Both the position numbers and the translations under genes were made by a program. From Trebonia sp036509215 (GTDB lineage Bacteria; Actinomycetota; Actinomycetes; Streptosporangiales; Streptosporangiaceae), in assembly GCA_036509215.1 (NCBI GenBank), contig DATCGA010000223.1, positions 1-10,072 on the forward strand: a DNA stretch of 10,072 nt. Reading direction: 5' to 3'. Position 1 is the stretch's first letter, and every line of letters begins with the position of its first letter. Shown here one piece after another: positions 1-6,057 of this stretch. The notes under the pieces are model-generated. The model was given only the letters and a program-made list of their open reading frames with translations. It made no database searches and was not told the DNA's origin.

Positions 1-829
1 GCCGCCGGGGTCGGGGCCCTCGATCGCCAGCCCGCGCTCGGCCAGCAGGCCCACCGCCATCGCCACCGCTTCCTTGGAGATCCCGGCCAGGGCGGGGATG
101 TCGCGGGTGCGGACGCCGTCGGGGCCGATCACGCGCAGGACGGTGGCGCTGACGGCGAGGGACGGGCCGGGCGCGCTCTCGAACTGGAGCGCGAACGCGA
201 GCAGCGTTTTGGACAGCAGCGCCCATAGGGCAGGTCGGCCGGACGTGCTGGTGCTGCTGGGGCTGGTGGTGCTGCCGGGGCGGGCGGATTGGCGCGGGGG
301 GTCGAGCGCAGGCCGTAGCCGAGGATCGGAAGGCAGTCCGGCAGGGACGGGTCAAGGCGGGCCGCGACGTCGGCCAGGGCGGCGCGCAGGCGATCGATCG
401 CGGCGGCGCCGAAGCGGGTCCGCCAGCGGGCCTCGGTCTCCTCGGTCGCGGCCTGCCAGACCTCGCGGGCGCGGCGGCCGGCCGCGGTGAGGGTGACGGT
501 CGCGTCGGGCCCCGGCCGCTTGCCCCGGCCCGGGTCGGGCGCGTAGCTGACGTAGAGCCAGCGGCGCATGCCGTCCAGGTTGGTGCCGGTCCTCGCGCGA
601 CGGCCCAGCTCGGCCACCGTGATCGGTTCGTCGGGGAGATGGCGCAGGCAGTTGGCCCACATCAGCAGGGAGGTGAGCCAGGGCGCGCCGGCCGGCGCGC
701 CTGGCGACAGGCCGTCGTTGGCGGTGCGGTGCGGGAGGCGGTGCTCGGCCTCGTTGTCGGCCTCGATCGTGAACGCGACCAGCGCGGCCGACAGCAGGGC
801 CGACAGCGGGAGGACGGCGGAGGCGCCAT
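1..829 (-). pseudogene. tandem MarR-like winged-helix regulator, frame-disrupted, runs off left edge
   Basis: Three reading segments together give a duplicated winged-helix regulator. After the methyltransferase stop (TAG 836-834), the frame at 833-230 encodes LPLSALLSAALVAFTIEADN, then WLTSLLMWANCLRHL, a winged-HTH stretch, LTAAGRRAREVW, RWRTRFG and LPDCLPILGYG. From about 228 to 1 another frame encodes a second copy (LWALLSKTLLAFALQFES, then VRTRDIPALAGISKEAVAMA). I know this two-repeat MarR-like layout from actinobacterial proteins. Two defects are visible. The first frame has no ATG, GTG or TTG before codon 662; the only well-placed ATG (829) is one base out of phase. Second, one base appears to be missing between about 301 and 222, where a run of six G (296-301) is a likely indel site. 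Either real decay, sequencing deletions or programmed -1 shifting could explain this. The domain reading is firm; the broken status and exact start are less so. Confidence 0.7.
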
Positions 830-833
830 CCTC

Positions 834-1628
834 CTAGGGGGCCGAGGAGGTCGATGCCGGGGACGGGGAGGTCGGTGCCGCGGCCCCGGCGAGGAGCAGG
901 CCGGCGTTCAGCTGGCGCTCGGGAGCTGCTGACGGCTGCCAGCCGACCGCCGCGAGGAGGTCGCGGGCCTGGTCGTGGGTGAACTGCGACCGGGCCGGCT
1001 CGCCCATCTCGGCCACCCGCTGCTGGAACCGGGCGCGCTGCTGCGGGGTGGCGGTACCGGTGGAGACGCTCATCGCGAGCTCGCTGCCGTCGGCCGCGAC
1101 CTGGCGGAAGGCGGACAGAACGCGCTCGACGACGGCGCGTTCCAGGTAGACGGCGACGCCCTCGAGCAGGAACAGCGTCGGGCTGGCCGGGTCCAGGCCG
1201 GCCGCGAGCAGCGGCTCCGCGATCGGGTCAGCGGAGAAGTCCGCCGCGACGAAACGGACATGCGCGCGTTCGAGGCCGAGCCGGGCGACGCGTTCCACCT
1301 TGTCGGCCTGGGTGGACGGGTGGTCGAGCTCGAACCAGGTCACGCCCGGTTTGGCGTAGCGCTGGGCACGGCCGTCGTAGCCGGCCCCGCCGATCACGAC
1401 CTGCCGCACGCCCCGGTCGAGGGCGTTCACCACCGTGCGGTCGAAGAAGGCCGTCCGCGCGCGCAGGTACTCGTTCATGCGGCCCTGGCTCGGCTGCTCA
1501 TCGCCGGCCACGTCGGCGGTGAGCGACCGGTCGGCCGCCGGGTCGCCGTAGTCCGCCGCCACCCGCTCGTACTCGAGCCGGTGCGCGGCGACCCTGCGCG
1601 CCGTCTGCGACGCGATCCCGTCCTTCAT
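834..1628 (-). CDS. class I SAM-dependent methyltransferase, leucine carboxyl methyltransferase-like (PF04072 type)
   Basis: A 264-residue protein of the LCM/PpmO-like branch of Rossmann methyltransferases, which are predicted to move a methyl group from SAM to an unknown, often natural-product, acceptor. Visible motifs, counted from ATG 1628, are the SAM-binding loop VVIGGAGYDGRAQRY (about 77-91), the acidic strand FELDHP (about 99-104), FVAADF (about 126-131) and the family's LEGVAVYL (about 155-162). A GTG at 1637 lengthens the protein by three residues, but AAGGTGG (1640-1634) lies five bases before ATG 1628, which makes 1628 the better start. The stop TAG at 836-834 is embedded in AGGAGG and sits four bases before the ATG of the downstream broken regulator, so the two were probably one operon. 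The C-terminal 12 residues (Ser/Pro/Ala) look like a disordered tail. The family call is strong; the substrate is unknown. Confidence 0.85.
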   Translation of the reverse strand: MKDGIASQTARRVAAHRLEYERVAADYGDPAADRSLTADVAGDEQPSQGRMNEYLRARTAFFDRTVVNALDRGVRQVVIGGAGYDGRAQRYAKPGVTWFELDHPSTQADKVERVARLGLERAHVRFVAADFSADPIAEPLLAAGLDPASPTLFLLEGVAVYLERAVVERVLSAFRQVAADGSELAMSVSTGTATPQQRARFQQRVAEMGEPARSQFTHDQARDLLAAVGWQPSAAPERQLNAGLLLAGAAAPTSPSPASTSSAP

Positions 1629-1647
1629 CTTGGCCACCTTAGCCTGA

Positions 1648-1660
1648 TTAGATGTCGGGG
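1648..1660 (+). promoter_or_regulatory. candidate -10 and leaderless start for the acetyltransferase
   Basis: TTAGAT (1648-1653) is followed by six bases and then the G of the GTG start at 1660, which is the usual geometry of a leaderless actinobacterial transcript. No purine-rich ribosome-binding site precedes the GTG. The -10 departs from the TANNNT consensus at its second base and no clear -35 is seen, so this is tentative. The whole divergent gap to the methyltransferase start is only 31 bp, so the two promoters must overlap one another or the opposing coding region. Confidence 0.35.
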
Positions 1661-2139
1661 TGACCGACGCAGAGCTGACGATGCGGCCGATGACCCGGGC
1701 CGAATGGGACGAGTGGATGCCGCGCCAGATGGCCGGCTACGCCGAGCACATCGCCGCCTCGGGGGCGATGTCCGCGGCCGACGCGTGGGCGAAGGCGAAG
1801 GCCGACACCGCCCGGAGCTTCCACGGCGGCTACACCACGCCCGGCCAGCTGGTTTTCCGGCTGATGGCCTCGGGCGAGGCGGCCGGGTGGCTCTGGCTGT
1901 CGGTGCCAGGCCCCGATCCTGACCGGCTGATGGCATGGGTCTACAACATCGAGGTCGACCCGGCCTTTCGCGGGCGCGGCCTCGGCCGGGCGGCGATGAT
2001 CCTGGCCGAGGGCGAGGCGCGGTCCCGGGGCATGACGTCGCTCGGGCTCAACGTGCACGGGCAGAACACGGTCGCGCGGTCGCTGTACGAGAGCCTCGGC
2101 TACGACGTGACGGCGCTGCAGATGAGGAAGCCGCTGTAG
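1660..2139 (+). CDS. GNAT-family N-acetyltransferase
   Basis: A 159-residue acetyl-CoA-dependent N-acetyltransferase. The acetyl-CoA pyrophosphate-binding motif A is clear: YNIEVDPAFRGRGLG (about 95-109), with the R-x-x-G-x-G/A type loop RGRGLG. It is followed by helix AMILAEGEARSRG and by motif B LGLNVHGQNTVARSLYESLG (about 128-147), whose N...A...Y...GY pattern is typical of RimI-like GNATs. The N-terminal 70 residues are more variable and should form the acceptor site; the acceptor (protein, antibiotic or small amine) cannot be read from sequence. The start is GTG 1660; later ATGs (codons 8 and 11) are possible. It is transcribed away from the methyltransferase, with no same-strand partner downstream before the next promoter. 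Confidence 0.88.
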   Translation: MTDAELTMRPMTRAEWDEWMPRQMAGYAEHIAASGAMSAADAWAKAKADTARSFHGGYTTPGQLVFRLMASGEAAGWLWLSVPGPDPDRLMAWVYNIEVDPAFRGRGLGRAAMILAEGEARSRGMTSLGLNVHGQNTVARSLYESLGYDVTALQMRKPL

Positions 2140-2149
2140 CCCGGAACGC

Positions 2150-2190
2150 CGCCGCGGACGTGCAGGCGCCGCGGGCCGAAATCGCCGCGG
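2150..2190. repeat. three copies of the octamer CGCCGCGG, possible hairpin after acetyltransferase
   Basis: CGCCGCGG occurs at 2150-2157, 2167-2174 and 2183-2190, so copies are spaced 17 and 16 bases apart, beginning 11 bp after the acetyltransferase stop. Each copy contains the self-complementary CCGCGG, so any two can pair; the first two give a 6-bp stem with an 11-base loop. No U-tract follows. It could act as a factor-dependent terminator or as spaced protein sites, or it could be chance in GC-rich DNA. Confidence 0.35.
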
Positions 2191-2224
2191 AGATCGGATC
2201 GAGAGTAGTTTCGCCTGGTAGATT

Positions 2225-2241
2225 ACGCATAGAACATGCGT
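2225..2241. promoter_or_regulatory. inverted repeat ACGCAT-N5-ATGCGT, candidate operator; overlaps LexA-like box
   Basis: ACGCAT (2225-2230) and ATGCGT (2236-2241) form a perfect 6-bp inverted repeat with a 5-base spacer immediately upstream of, and touching, the -35 of the next promoter. The right half also belongs to GAACATGCGTTT (2232-2243), which fits the Gram-positive LexA core GAAC-N4-GTTY, although the flanking bases do not match the extended consensus. GAACATG recurs at 2251-2257, 19 bases downstream. A repressor bound here would block RNA polymerase, but which protein binds, if any, is unknown. Confidence 0.4.
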
Positions 2242-2270
2242 TTGACAGCCGAACATGTTTACGTCATAGT
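2242..2270 (+). promoter_or_regulatory. sigma70-type promoter upstream of the 112-aa gene
   Basis: A perfect TTGACA -35 (2242-2247), a 17-base spacer and CATAGT (2265-2270, four of six matches to TATAAT) form the best vegetative promoter in the window. Transcription should start near 2277, giving a leader of about 44 bases before ATG 2321. A second weaker possibility is the TANNNT hexamer TACGTT at 2285-2290. The surrounding 2205-2345 stretch is visibly AT-rich compared with the rest of the window and includes a seven-T run (2297-2303). Confidence 0.5.
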
Positions 2271-2320
2271 TGACCCTAGTGGGATACGTTCAGAAATTTT
2301 TTTCCTGAAGGGTCAGGATC

Positions 2321-2659
2321 ATGGGTCAGAAGACTGTTCGTTTTAGCGATCTCAGCGGCCAGCTCATCATGCGCGATGACGTTCTCGCGCGCATCGTCAT
2401 CCACGAGCACCCCGACCTGGGCGACGGGCCGGTCGAGATCGAGACCCTCGCGGACGAGGCCCTCGCGATGGAGAAGGAGACGCTGCGGGTCGCTGTGCTC
2501 GACGTGTACCTGCCGGGCGAGGAGTCGCCGCGGCGGGTGACGATGGACGCCGACGCGTTCGGCGCGCTGGTGACGGAGAAGTCGGTCGGCGAGATGCTGA
2601 CGGCGGCCAGGCCGGTCAGGCGGGCCGGGCGACCGCGTCAGTCGAAGTCGGCCCAGTAG
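2321..2659 (+). CDS. conserved-looking small protein of unknown function with AT-hook-like basic tail
   Basis: A 112-residue protein I cannot assign to a named family. It starts MGQKTVRFSDLSGQLIM, followed by a strand-like ARIVIHEHPDL, an acidic helix (ETLADEALAMEKETL, about 41-55), a second strand-like RVAVLDVYLP (about 56-65) and a helical region to about 97. It ends in VRRAGRPRQSK, which carries the GRP core of an AT-hook. A beta-rich N-terminal half plus a basic GRP/RGR tail in about 112 residues resembles the layout of the nucleoid protein Lsr2, but I see no convincing sequence match, so a DNA-binding role is only a hypothesis. GAAGGG (2307-2312) sits eight bases before ATG 2321. There is no signal peptide or membrane segment. 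The last 14 codons overlap the 3' end of the opposing glycosyltransferase gene. Confidence 0.75.
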   Translation: MGQKTVRFSDLSGQLIMRDDVLARIVIHEHPDLGDGPVEIETLADEALAMEKETLRVAVLDVYLPGEESPRRVTMDADAFGALVTEKSVGEMLTAARPVRRAGRPRQSKSAQ

Positions 2660-4061
2660 CGTCCGGGCGGAGGCCGCGGTCCCCCTGACGGCGGGACCGC
2701 AGGGCCACCACCGTCAGCAGGGCCAGCAGGGCGATGCCGGCGAGGATGTAGGCGTTGCCCGCCAGATCCTGCAGGTGCGTCCAGTGGTATTCCTTGAACC
2801 AGGGCAGATCGCCGTAGAGGAAGTACTTCGTGACCGGCGTGTAGGGGCCGTCCCAGATCAGGCCCTGGGTGAAGTTGCCGGGACCGGAGTTGTGCACGCC
2901 CCACAGGTTGCCCGGCCACGGCGCGAAGATCAGCAGCAGCGCGACGATCAGTCCTGAGCACCAGTAGGCGGCGGCGCGCTTGCGCGCCTGCCAGGCGCGG
3001 GCCGCGTAATGCCCGGCCGCCATCATGGCCGGCACCACCCAGACCCAGTGGTGGTCCCAGCTGATCGGCGAGTCGAGCAGCCCGACCAGGGCGGCCGCCA
3101 GCAGGCCGAGCATCAGGTGCCCGGCCCGGTCGAGCTGGGCCGCGACCAGCAGGCCGACCACGGTCACGATCAGGACGAGGATCACCCAGGGCACGGTCGC
3201 CGCGTTGATGGACCCGGCCAGCCGGGTCGCGATCCCCCGGAGCGACTGGTTGCCGGTCCAGCCGGGAAACCCGGTCCGGCCGTCGGAGATGAACAGGCCG
3301 TTGAACCACCAGGCCTTGGAGTCGCGAGGCAGGATCAGGAAGCCGAGCACGACCGTGAACACGAAGCTGCCGGTCGTCACCGCGGCCGCCCGCCACTTCC
3401 TGGCCAGCAGCAGGTACGGGATGAAGACGAGCGGGGTGAGCTTGATCCCGGCCGCGAGCCCGGTGGCGATGCCCTTGAACCGCCGGGTGTCGGGCTGGCG
3501 CAGGTCCCAGATGATCGCCGCCATCAGCAGCAGGTTGATCTGCCCGAGGTAGAGCGTGCGGAAGACCGGCTCGGTGAGCAGCCCGGCGGCGACGCCGAGC
3601 AGCGCCCCGCCCAGGCGGACCCGGCGGCCGGAGTACCCCAGGCCGCCCATCGTGCACCAGGCGGCGATGAACAGGAAGATCAGGTTCGCGACCTGGACGA
3701 TCCTCGGCAGCACCGACCACGGGATGAACGAGACGGCGGCGAAGAAGAGCGCGGCAAACGGCGTGTAGGTGAAGTTGAGGTTCCCGGCCCCGGTCCAGTC
3801 GTACAGCGGGAACGGCTGCGCCCCGAGCTTGGCGTTGTACGGGCCGAGCTGGCGGACGATGAGGCCGCCGTCGCGGTACACGGCGAGGTCCACTGGCCAC
3901 AGCGTCGAGGATTCCGGCTGGGTGAACGCGTAGATGAGCCATCCGCCGAGAACGAGCACAAAGGCGATAATCCCGACGATCAGCAGCCGATTCCTTGCGA
4001 CACTCTCGCGGGGCGCGGCGGACCCCAGACGTTCAAGCACCGAGCTCACCAGCGGAACCAT
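2616..4061 (-). CDS. GT87 (DUF2029) integral-membrane alpha-mannosyltransferase, PimE-like
   Basis: A 481-residue GT-C-fold protein of family GT87, whose studied members (such as mycobacterial PimE) transfer mannose from polyprenyl-phosphate-mannose to envelope lipids on the outer face of the membrane. After TM1 (about 26-46) comes WPVDLAVYRDG with Asp58, matching the catalytic Asp in the first extracytoplasmic loop of PimE. Other family hallmarks are NFTYTPFAALFF (about 96-107), GQINLLLM (173-180), GIKLTPLVF (205-213), NQSL (271-274) and SWDHHWVW (334-341). About ten hydrophobic segments are visible, and the last 25 residues are polar and cytoplasm-like. ATG 4061 is the only reasonable start, but its nearest Shine-Dalgarno (AAGGAG, 4081-4076) is 14 bases away, which is long. 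The gene lies 35 bp downstream of the HAD gene on the same strand. The acceptor is unknown. Confidence 0.88.
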   Translation of the reverse strand: MVPLVSSVLERLGSAAPRESVARNRLLIVGIIAFVLVLGGWLIYAFTQPESSTLWPVDLAVYRDGGLIVRQLGPYNAKLGAQPFPLYDWTGAGNLNFTYTPFAALFFAAVSFIPWSVLPRIVQVANLIFLFIAAWCTMGGLGYSGRRVRLGGALLGVAAGLLTEPVFRTLYLGQINLLLMAAIIWDLRQPDTRRFKGIATGLAAGIKLTPLVFIPYLLLARKWRAAAVTTGSFVFTVVLGFLILPRDSKAWWFNGLFISDGRTGFPGWTGNQSLRGIATRLAGSINAATVPWVILVLIVTVVGLLVAAQLDRAGHLMLGLLAAALVGLLDSPISWDHHWVWVVPAMMAAGHYAARAWQARKRAAAYWCSGLIVALLLIFAPWPGNLWGVHNSGPGNFTQGLIWDGPYTPVTKYFLYGDLPWFKEYHWTHLQDLAGNAYILAGIALLALLTVVALRSRRQGDRGLRPDATGPTSTDAVARPA

Positions 4062-4096
4062 ACCGGATCTTAAGACTCCTTGCGACTACCTTAACG

Positions 4097-4714
4097 TTAC
4101 GAGTGTAAAGTGAGAAGTGACTGGTAAAGCGCTGAAAACTCCCTGAGTGAGGCAAGTACGTTGACGGCGCCGGCCGCCCGGAGCTCGCCGTCGGTGAACG
4201 ACCCGGTGGCGACGCCGACCGGCCTTGCCCCGGCCGTCACCGCCGCCGCCATGTCGGCCGGCGTGTCCCCCACGTAGACGGTGGCGCCGACCGAGGTGAG
4301 CACCGTGGCCTTCTCCGGTCCGTGCACACCGCCGAACACCGCGTCGGGAACCAGCCCGAGCGCGTCCAGGCTCAGCCGCGCCGTCGCCTCGAGCTTGGCG
4401 GTGACCACGATTACCCGCGCTCCGGCCGCACGGACCGCCGCCAGCGACTCCAGCGCACCGGGCAGCAGCCGCGTCAGCGGCCCGGCCAGCCGCAGGTAGT
4501 ACGTGCGGTAGATCGCCATCGCGGGCTCGATCGCCTCCGGCGGCATCCAGTGCGCGAGCTCGTCCTCGAGCTTGATGCCCAGCCGCCGGTCGACGCCGGC
4601 CGGGTCGATCGCCACCCCGGTATTGGCCGCCACCCCGGCGAACGAGCCGAGGATCGCCGCCCGCGAGTCGATCAGCGTCATGTCGAGGTCGAACCCGACC
4701 GGCGCGGGGGTCAT
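4097..4714 (-). CDS. HAD-superfamily phosphatase, phosphoglycolate-phosphatase-like
   Basis: A 205-residue haloacid-dehalogenase-type hydrolase. The four HAD motifs are in order: I, GFDLDMTLIDS with nucleophile Asp9 and acid/base Asp11; II, VIVVTAK with Thr105; III, Lys135 in HGPEKA; and IV, VYVGDTPADM with Asp150 and Asp154. A helical C1-type cap lies between motifs I and II (about 17-90). Such enzymes hydrolyse phosphate esters, for example phosphoglycolate, sugar phosphates or nucleotides; the substrate cannot be read. ATG 4714 overlaps the MFS stop as ATGA (4714-4711), so it is translationally coupled to the transporter gene. The frame stays open for more than 400 codons upstream, but that part is the out-of-frame shadow of the transporter. 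Confidence 0.88.
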   Translation of the reverse strand: MTPAPVGFDLDMTLIDSRAAILGSFAGVAANTGVAIDPAGVDRRLGIKLEDELAHWMPPEAIEPAMAIYRTYYLRLAGPLTRLLPGALESLAAVRAAGARVIVVTAKLEATARLSLDALGLVPDAVFGGVHGPEKATVLTSVGATVYVGDTPADMAAAVTAGARPVGVATGSFTDGELRAAGAVNVLASLREFSALYQSLLTLHS

Positions 4715-5976
4715 CGCTCCCCCTCGGCCAGTACCGGCAGCATCCGCGGGCGGGCCGCCAGCAGGCCGACCACCAGCAGGATGGCGGTGAGCGCGAACAG
4801 CACGATGACCGACGCGGTCCAGCTCCCGGTCGCCGAGTGCAGCAGCCCGACCCCGAGCGGGCCCGCGCTCGCCAGCAGGTACCCGGCCGCCTGCGAGAAC
4901 GCCGACAGCGAGGCGGCCGTGGCCGCGTCCGGGCTGCGGGCGGCGGTGAAGAAGATCGCGAGCGCGAGCGCGGCGTTCTGGCCCGCGCCGAGGATCAGCG
5001 CCCACGCCACCGCCGAGCCCAGCGGCGCGTACACCAGCCCGGCCAGGCCGCCCGCGATCGCGGCCACGGTCGGCACCACCAGCGCGTGCTGGGCGCGCAT
5101 CCGCTGCGCAACGACTGGGACGACCAGCGAGACCGCGAGGTTGCCCACCCCCATCAGCGCCAGCAGGTCGCCCGCCCCGGCGGCGGACTCGCCCCGGTCG
5201 CGCAGGATCGTCGGCAGCCACGACAGCGTCGCGTAGTACACCAGCGACTGCAAGCCCATGAACAGCATGACCTGCCAGGCGAGCGGGTGCCGGTGCACCG
5301 CCAGCCGACCCGCCGCGGAGCGCCCGAACGGACTGGAGCCGGCCGGGACCGTTCGATGCGACGGGGTTGATTCTGACTTGAGCTGCGGCAGCCACAGCAG
5401 CGCCGCCAGCGCCGCCGGGGCGGCCAGCCAGCCGAGGGTGAGCAGCAGCGAGCCGCCGCTGCCCTGCCACAGCGGCACGCTGACGACTGAGCCCGCGATC
5501 GCGCCGAGCGACAGCGCGGTGATGTAGAGGCCGATCAGCATCCCCGCCCGCTCCGGCCAGCGCCGCTTGATCAGGCTGGACAGCAGCACGTTCATCACCG
5601 CGATGGCGGCCCCGGCCAGGATCGTGCCGGGGAACAGCGCGACCGACGCCGCCGCCGCGCGGAGCAGCAGGCCCGCCGCCAGCGTGATAATCGCGGCCAG
5701 CAGCACCCGCTCCTCGCCCAGCCGCCGGGCGAACGCGGCGGCGAAGCCGGAGACCACGCCGAAGCAGATCACCGGGGTCGCGGCCAGGATGGAGATCGTC
5801 GCGCCGGACAGGCCGAGCCGCGTCTGGAGCTCGGGGAAGATCGGCGGCAGGCTGGTGATCGCGCCGCGCAGATTGAAGCCGAGCGCGATCACGCCGATGA
5901 CGAGCAGTGTCCGTTCCAGCCGGACGCGCGCTGGCGTTGGCGTGGCGCTCGGCGGCGCGGGCTGTATCCGGGTCAC
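4711..5976 (-). CDS. CynX/NimT-family MFS transporter
   Basis: A 421-residue major facilitator with about twelve hydrophobic segments and a polar central loop (about 200-232). The N-terminal signature GFNLRGAITSLPPIFPEL (33-50), LAATPVICFG (64-73) and GAAIAVMNVLLSSLIKRRWP are typical of the CynX/NimT (YeaN) group, which exports cyanate or 2-nitroimidazole in the characterised members; the substrate here is unknown. Conserved Arg38 in TM1 fits an organic anion or weak acid. The start is GTG 5976, with no good ribosome-binding site but TANNNT-like hexamers just upstream, so the transcript may be leaderless or nearly so. It shares an ATGA stop/start with the HAD gene. A dyad (5992-6021) lies in its upstream region. 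Confidence 0.87.
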   Translation of the reverse strand: MTRIQPAPPSATPTPARVRLERTLLVIGVIALGFNLRGAITSLPPIFPELQTRLGLSGATISILAATPVICFGVVSGFAAAFARRLGEERVLLAAIITLAAGLLLRAAAASVALFPGTILAGAAIAVMNVLLSSLIKRRWPERAGMLIGLYITALSLGAIAGSVVSVPLWQGSGGSLLLTLGWLAAPAALAALLWLPQLKSESTPSHRTVPAGSSPFGRSAAGRLAVHRHPLAWQVMLFMGLQSLVYYATLSWLPTILRDRGESAAGAGDLLALMGVGNLAVSLVVPVVAQRMRAQHALVVPTVAAIAGGLAGLVYAPLGSAVAWALILGAGQNAALALAIFFTAARSPDAATAASLSAFSQAAGYLLASAGPLGVGLLHSATGSWTASVIVLFALTAILLVVGLLAARPRMLPVLAEGER

Positions 5977-5978
5977 GA

Positions 5979-6021
5979 GTAGCTAACGCTACCCGATCGC
6001 GGCCAGGCGGAGCGGATCGGG
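5979..6021. promoter_or_regulatory. dyads in the MFS upstream region: CCCGATC-N16-GATCGGG and GTAGC-N4-GCTAC
   Basis: CCCGATC (5992-5998) and GATCGGG (6015-6021) are perfect 7-bp inverted arms with a 16-base spacer in the 81-bp gap between the protease stop and the MFS start. Adjacent, GTAGC/GCTAC arms (5979-5992) with a 4-base spacer surround the -10-like hexamers (TAGCGT and TTAGCT on the minus strand). The larger dyad could be a terminator stem for the protease transcript, without a U-tract, or an operator for the MFS promoter. A similar CCCGAT/ATCGGG dyad lies upstream of the protease. Confidence 0.4.
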
Positions 6022-6057
6022 ACATATCGGACGCCGGTCGCGGGAGCAGGCGGCCGG

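Noticed and set aside
975..1922. A 315-codon plus-strand frame
   Set aside because: It runs antisense through the methyltransferase and then out of frame through the acetyltransferase; it is a shadow.
2251..2260. A second SOS-like box at GAACATGTTT
   Set aside because: GAAC and GTTT are separated by two bases rather than the four needed for a LexA site; kept only as a repeat of GAACATG.
3009..4073. A 354-codon plus-strand frame opposite the GT87 gene
   Set aside because: The composition is dominated by Asp, Gln, Arg, Gly and Pro with no recognisable motif, and the antisense GT87 frame contains all family hallmarks.
4715..6025. Upstream extension of the HAD frame to a 642-residue protein
   Set aside because: The extension is Arg/Ala/Gly/Pro-rich and lacks domains, while the other frame of the same strand encodes a clear twelve-helix MFS protein; the HAD start is ATG 4714.
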